The notes beneath the pieces were generated by a model. That model worked only from the letters and a program-made list of their open reading frames with translations. It was not told where the DNA came from and did no database searches. Positions 61,156-64,000 of a stretch of DNA of 64,000 nt are shown here, piece by piece. The stretch spans positions 1 to 64,000 of the forward strand of contig JAAFIM010000001.1 of NCBI GenBank assembly GCA_013297745.1. The letters are read 5' to 3'. This stretch comes from Chitinophagales bacterium. Its GTDB lineage: Bacteria > Bacteroidota > Bacteroidia > Chitinophagales > Saprospiraceae. A program made the translations under genes and the position numbers. Each line of letters starts with the position of its first letter. Position 1 is the stretch's first letter.

Positions 61156-62355
61156 ATGAGTTTTGGAGAGAAAATAGTAGAATTGCTTTGCACCTGCCAA
61201 GAAATCAACGTTGAATTGGCTATACAACTAAGCCGCCCCAATAATCTGAAAATTCCCGCCTACATAGCCAAGCGCGGTTTCAACGATTATGGGATTTTCA
61301 ACGCCCTCGATTTTATCAATTATAACCAAAAAACAAGATTTGACGGGAATAAAATTCAAGAGTTGAGCTTTTTGGATAAATTACACTTCAACGCGCAACA
61401 GTTAGAAATTAATGATACAAAAGTCCAAGATTTTTCCCCTTTGCGCCGCCAATATAATCTAAATACGCTCGTTTTGGATAAAAATATGTATTTGATAGAT
61501 ATTAGCTTTTTATCCGAATTGTATCAACTAAAAACCTTATCTTTGACTAGGAATAATATAGAAAATTTGGCGCATTTGTCCAAGTTGCAACACTTACAGA
61601 ACTTAAATATCGCTGGTAACTGTATCAGCGACATAAGCCCGCTTGCTAATCTCAAAACCTTATCCAGCCTCAACCTAAGCCATAATGCTATCACAGATTT
61701 AAGCCCAATTGCTGATTTAACAGAACTCAATCGGATAACGTCAAATAGTACTAGAATTAAAATTAAAGATATAAGCCCTTTGGCTAATCTCAAAAAATTA
61801 ACTACAATAGACTTTCAAGACAACGCGATAAAAGATTTAAGCCCTTTGGCAGGTTTGAATTTATTGACAAAAATTGATTTAAGCAGAAATAAAATCGCTG
61901 ATTTAAGCCCTTTGCAGCAAAATAAACAAATTGAGTATTTGTATTTAGCAAATAATGAAATAACCAGTTTAGAACCCTTACAAAAATTAGTAGCCATCAC
62001 TTGGTTATATTGTCAAAATAATAAACTTACAAGCTTAAAAGGGTTGGAAAAGATGAAAAAATTGACTATATTACGGCTCGATAACAACCAAATTAACGAT
62101 TTAAGCGCAATCAGCAAACTGCCCAAATTATCTAGTTTGGAGTTGGATAATAACCAAATTAGCGATTTAAGCCCTTTATCTAGTGTTAAACAGTTGGCAA
62201 CCATATACCTAACCAATAATTTGGTAACAGATTTAAGCCCTTTGGAAAATCTCAAACATTTGCATTATATCAATATCAAAAAAAATCCAATTGACCCAGC
62301 CGAAATAGAACGATTCAAACAGACTTGTCCAAAAGTCAGTGTTTATCATAAATAA
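61156..62355 (+). CDS. Leucine-rich-repeat protein, SDS22-like (copy 1)
   Basis: A 399-aa cytoplasmic protein. The N-terminal 90 residues (MSFGEKIVELLCTCQEINVE, AIQLSRPNNLKIPAYIAKR, FLDKLHFNAQQLEIN) form a shared leader domain. From about residue 95 to the end about 13 LRRs of the 22-residue SDS22 type follow, repeating L..L..NNI.DLSPL..L..L. It has no signal peptide. The second copy at 62694 shares the leader and many repeats. Such proteins bind other proteins; the partner is unknown. Between the two lies a 272-bp dispersed repeat. Confidence 0.92.
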   Translation: MSFGEKIVELLCTCQEINVELAIQLSRPNNLKIPAYIAKRGFNDYGIFNALDFINYNQKTRFDGNKIQELSFLDKLHFNAQQLEINDTKVQDFSPLRRQYNLNTLVLDKNMYLIDISFLSELYQLKTLSLTRNNIENLAHLSKLQHLQNLNIAGNCISDISPLANLKTLSSLNLSHNAITDLSPIADLTELNRITSNSTRIKIKDISPLANLKKLTTIDFQDNAIKDLSPLAGLNLLTKIDLSRNKIADLSPLQQNKQIEYLYLANNEITSLEPLQKLVAITWLYCQNNKLTSLKGLEKMKKLTILRLDNNQINDLSAISKLPKLSSLELDNNQISDLSPLSSVKQLATIYLTNNLVTDLSPLENLKHLHYINIKKNPIDPAEIERFKQTCPKVSVYHK

Positions 62356-62403
62356 GCCATTCCCACCAACTTTTAACCCTAATTTACGTATAATACTAAT
62401 TTG

Positions 62404-62675
62404 AAAAAGTAAGTGTGCAATAATAGCGTAAATTATTAAAGAGATTAGTTACAAAAACTTGTGCTTTGAATTTTTTTGAACGGCTTACGCCTAAAAAAAT
62501 TTTTTCTTCGTACTTTTTGCAGGCGCAAAAAGTACCAAAAACGCCTTGTTTCTATAAACTTGTTCGCTCCGCTTGCTAAAGCTGCGCTCCGTCTCACTTC
62601 AGACAGTATAGAAACTCAACGGATTTGTGTAGTTACGCGCTTCACGCGACATATTTTATTACATACTTACTTTTT
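62404..62675. repeat. Dispersed repeat copy B, 272 bp
   Basis: Bounded by AAAAAGTAAGTGTG (62404-62417) and CATACTTACTTTTT (62662-62675), 13 of 14 positions complementary. In reverse orientation it matches the repeat at 26960-27227 closely over the middle 180 bp. It lies between the two LRR genes and includes the module shared with 20451-20810. Confidence 0.8.
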
Positions 62676-62693
62676 AAATTCTGTATAATATCT

Positions 62694-63821
62694 ATGACTT
62701 TCGGAGAAAAAATACTAGCATTGCTTTGTACTTGCCAAAAAGAAAATGTAGAATTGGCTATACAATTAAGCCGCCCTAATAATTTTAAAATTCAAGCCTA
62801 TATCGCCAACCGCGAATTTGGAAAATATAGAATTTTTGAAGCCAAAGACTTTATCGATTACAACAAGCGCACTTCATTCCACGATGAGCGAATTGATAGT
62901 TTGGAGTTTTTGGATAAATTGAATTTCAACGCTAAAGAGTTGACATTGATACAGACTAAAGTTACTAATTTTTCGCCCCTTTCGCGCCAATATAATCTGG
63001 AAAAATTGCAATTGCGTTATAATTATGGACTAACTGACCTTGTTTTTTTGAGTAATTTGGATAAACTAACTTTATTGCATATAGATAGCAATAATGTGGA
63101 TGATATTAGCCCTTTGGCGGGATTAATCAACCTAAAAAACTTATCCGCCCACGATAATAAAATCACAGATTTAAGCCCTTTGGCTGGGTTGGAACAGCTT
63201 ACAAGTGTTAATTTGGTCAAAAATCAGATTATTGATATAAATTCAATAGCCAATTTATCCAACTTACACACCATAGATATTAGCCAAAATAAGGTAAAAA
63301 AAATAGATGCAGTAGCCAATTTAAGCAATTTATCCAATTTAGATTGTTCTTTCAACGATATAAAAAGTGTAGAGCCTGTAGCTAATCTACAAAAATTAGA
63401 CACTTTGGATTGCAAAAATAATAAACTGGATAGCCTTGAGCCGTTAAAAAATTGTGCAGCTATGCAGACGCTTTATTTTCAATACAATAAGGTAGAAAGT
63501 TTATCCCCTATCCAAACGCTAACTAATCTAAGCTGGTTATTTTGTCAATATAATAAAATTAATAGCCTTGCGGGGGTTGAACAGTTGCAAAAATTATCAA
63601 TGTTGCGTATTAATCACAACCTAATCAGCGATTTAAGCCCTTTAACTAATTTGCCCAACCTATCAAGTATAGAAATTACCCATAATAAAATTAGCGATTT
63701 ACGCCCGTTAGAAACTTTGCCCAAACTTAGTTATCTCGTATTAGGCAATAATCCCCTCTCCAGCGAGGAAATAGAGCGGTTCAAACGCGCTTGCCCTAAT
63801 GTAAAAGTTCATTACAAATAA
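62694..63821 (+). CDS. Leucine-rich-repeat protein, SDS22-like (copy 2)
   Basis: A 375-aa paralog of the preceding LRR protein. The start at 62694 gives MTFGEKILALLCTCQKENVE, aligned with the copy-1 leader. About 12 repeats follow (LSPLAGLEQLTSVNLVKNQI and similar). It ends ERFKRACPNVKVHYK, as copy 1 ends ERFKQTCPKVSVYHK. It arose by tandem duplication. No promoter box was found after the repeat element; a few bases of the gap remain. Confidence 0.92.
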   Translation: MTFGEKILALLCTCQKENVELAIQLSRPNNFKIQAYIANREFGKYRIFEAKDFIDYNKRTSFHDERIDSLEFLDKLNFNAKELTLIQTKVTNFSPLSRQYNLEKLQLRYNYGLTDLVFLSNLDKLTLLHIDSNNVDDISPLAGLINLKNLSAHDNKITDLSPLAGLEQLTSVNLVKNQIIDINSIANLSNLHTIDISQNKVKKIDAVANLSNLSNLDCSFNDIKSVEPVANLQKLDTLDCKNNKLDSLEPLKNCAAMQTLYFQYNKVESLSPIQTLTNLSWLFCQYNKINSLAGVEQLQKLSMLRINHNLISDLSPLTNLPNLSSIEITHNKISDLRPLETLPKLSYLVLGNNPLSSEEIERFKRACPNVKVHYK

Positions 63822-63853
63822 TCATAAACATTTTATACCAAAACAACAACAAT

Positions 63854-64000
63854 ATGCAACTCACTTATTACGGACACGCTTGTTTTAGCGTAGAATTTGG
63901 CGGCAAAACTTTGCTATTTGACCCATTTATTAGCTCCAATCCTACAGCCAATGAAGCTGGCATCAAACCCGAAAATTTAAAAGCAGATTATATTCTGTTG
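63854..64000 (+). CDS. MBL-fold metal-dependent hydrolase, partial
   Basis: The ATG at 63854 starts MQLTYYGHACFSVEFGGKTL, then LFDPFISSNPTANEAGIKP, the opening of UPF0173-type metallo-beta-lactamase-fold hydrolases. GHACF and FDPF are typical. The frame runs off the window after 49 codons, before the HxHxDH metal site, so function is by family only. Confidence 0.8.
   Translation, partial: MQLTYYGHACFSVEFGGKTLLFDPFISSNPTANEAGIKPENLKADYILL

Overview
The window is chromosomal DNA of a Bacteroidota bacterium. Five things show this. There is a complete gldK-gldL-gldM-gldN block for the type IX secretion system (T9SS) with a PorP/SprF-like gene beside it. Four proteins end in T9SS type A sorting domains (YPNP...). 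Promoters fit the Bacteroidota form TAnnTTTG with an upstream TTTG/TTG. Shine-Dalgarno sites are not evident. The DNA is AT-rich with long A/T tracts. Several start codons were set from TAnnTTTG boxes, because a TTG inside the box otherwise looks like a start. The genus cannot be told from the sequence.

Layout. 0.1-6.5 kb (minus strand): gldN, gldM, gldL, gldK and a PorP/SprF-like barrel protein. 6.6-9.7 kb (minus): a membrane-anchored pseudokinase, an unknown gene, an EndoU-like nuclease gene and a Cys-type ccmE. 10-14.3 kb (plus): an ABC exporter, a T9SS cargo protein and a DUF937-like protein. 14.3-21.4 kb: an accessory stretch with three small non-coding elements flanked by target duplications. 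One splits a lipoprotein gene and another sits in a DUF6932-like remnant. The same stretch holds a TPR protein and a large T9SS adhesin-like protein. 21.4-26.8 kb (minus): eukaryotic-type citrate synthase, a second EndoU-fold cassette, a GT2 glycosyltransferase and rmlA. 27-36.7 kb: a PorE-like TPR/PD40 protein with a SPOR-like end, queG, two exported proteins, a YbjN-like protein, a cell-wall glucosaminidase and a peptide-binding lipoprotein. 36.8-41.5 kb: three glycosyltransferases around a 16-bp minisatellite, a small T9SS cargo and an ATP-grasp protein. 41.8-53.6 kb: an Omp28-like T9SS cargo, two rhomboids, a SIMPL-domain protein, a TonB-dependent receptor, two six-helix membrane proteins, an EGF-like lipoprotein and HMG-CoA reductase. 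53.8-55.3 kb: direct repeats, hairpins and an eleven-gene array of divergent tRNAs. 55.4-64 kb: penicillin acylase, TetR regulator, pabB, yicC, a flavin reductase, tandem leucine-rich-repeat paralogs separated by a dispersed repeat, and the start of an MBL-fold hydrolase.

How the genes work together. The gld block and the PorP/SprF-like protein would export the CTD-tagged proteins in this window. The PorE-like protein may tie that machine to peptidoglycan. RmlA and four glycosyltransferases point to surface glycan synthesis. HMG-CoA reductase points to the mevalonate route to isoprenoids.

Main points of interest: (1) a 360-bp element with 16-bp terminal repeats and an AATA duplication, whose removal exactly restores the frame of a lipoprotein gene; (2) two elements built from six 23-nt hairpins of fixed 8-7-8 geometry with covarying stems; (3) a tRNA array with a class I-shaped tRNA carrying a Leu anticodon and two tRNA-Glu copies with different discriminator bases; (4) two EndoU-fold cassettes, one lacking the His positions; (5) a pseudokinase that lacks every catalytic motif.
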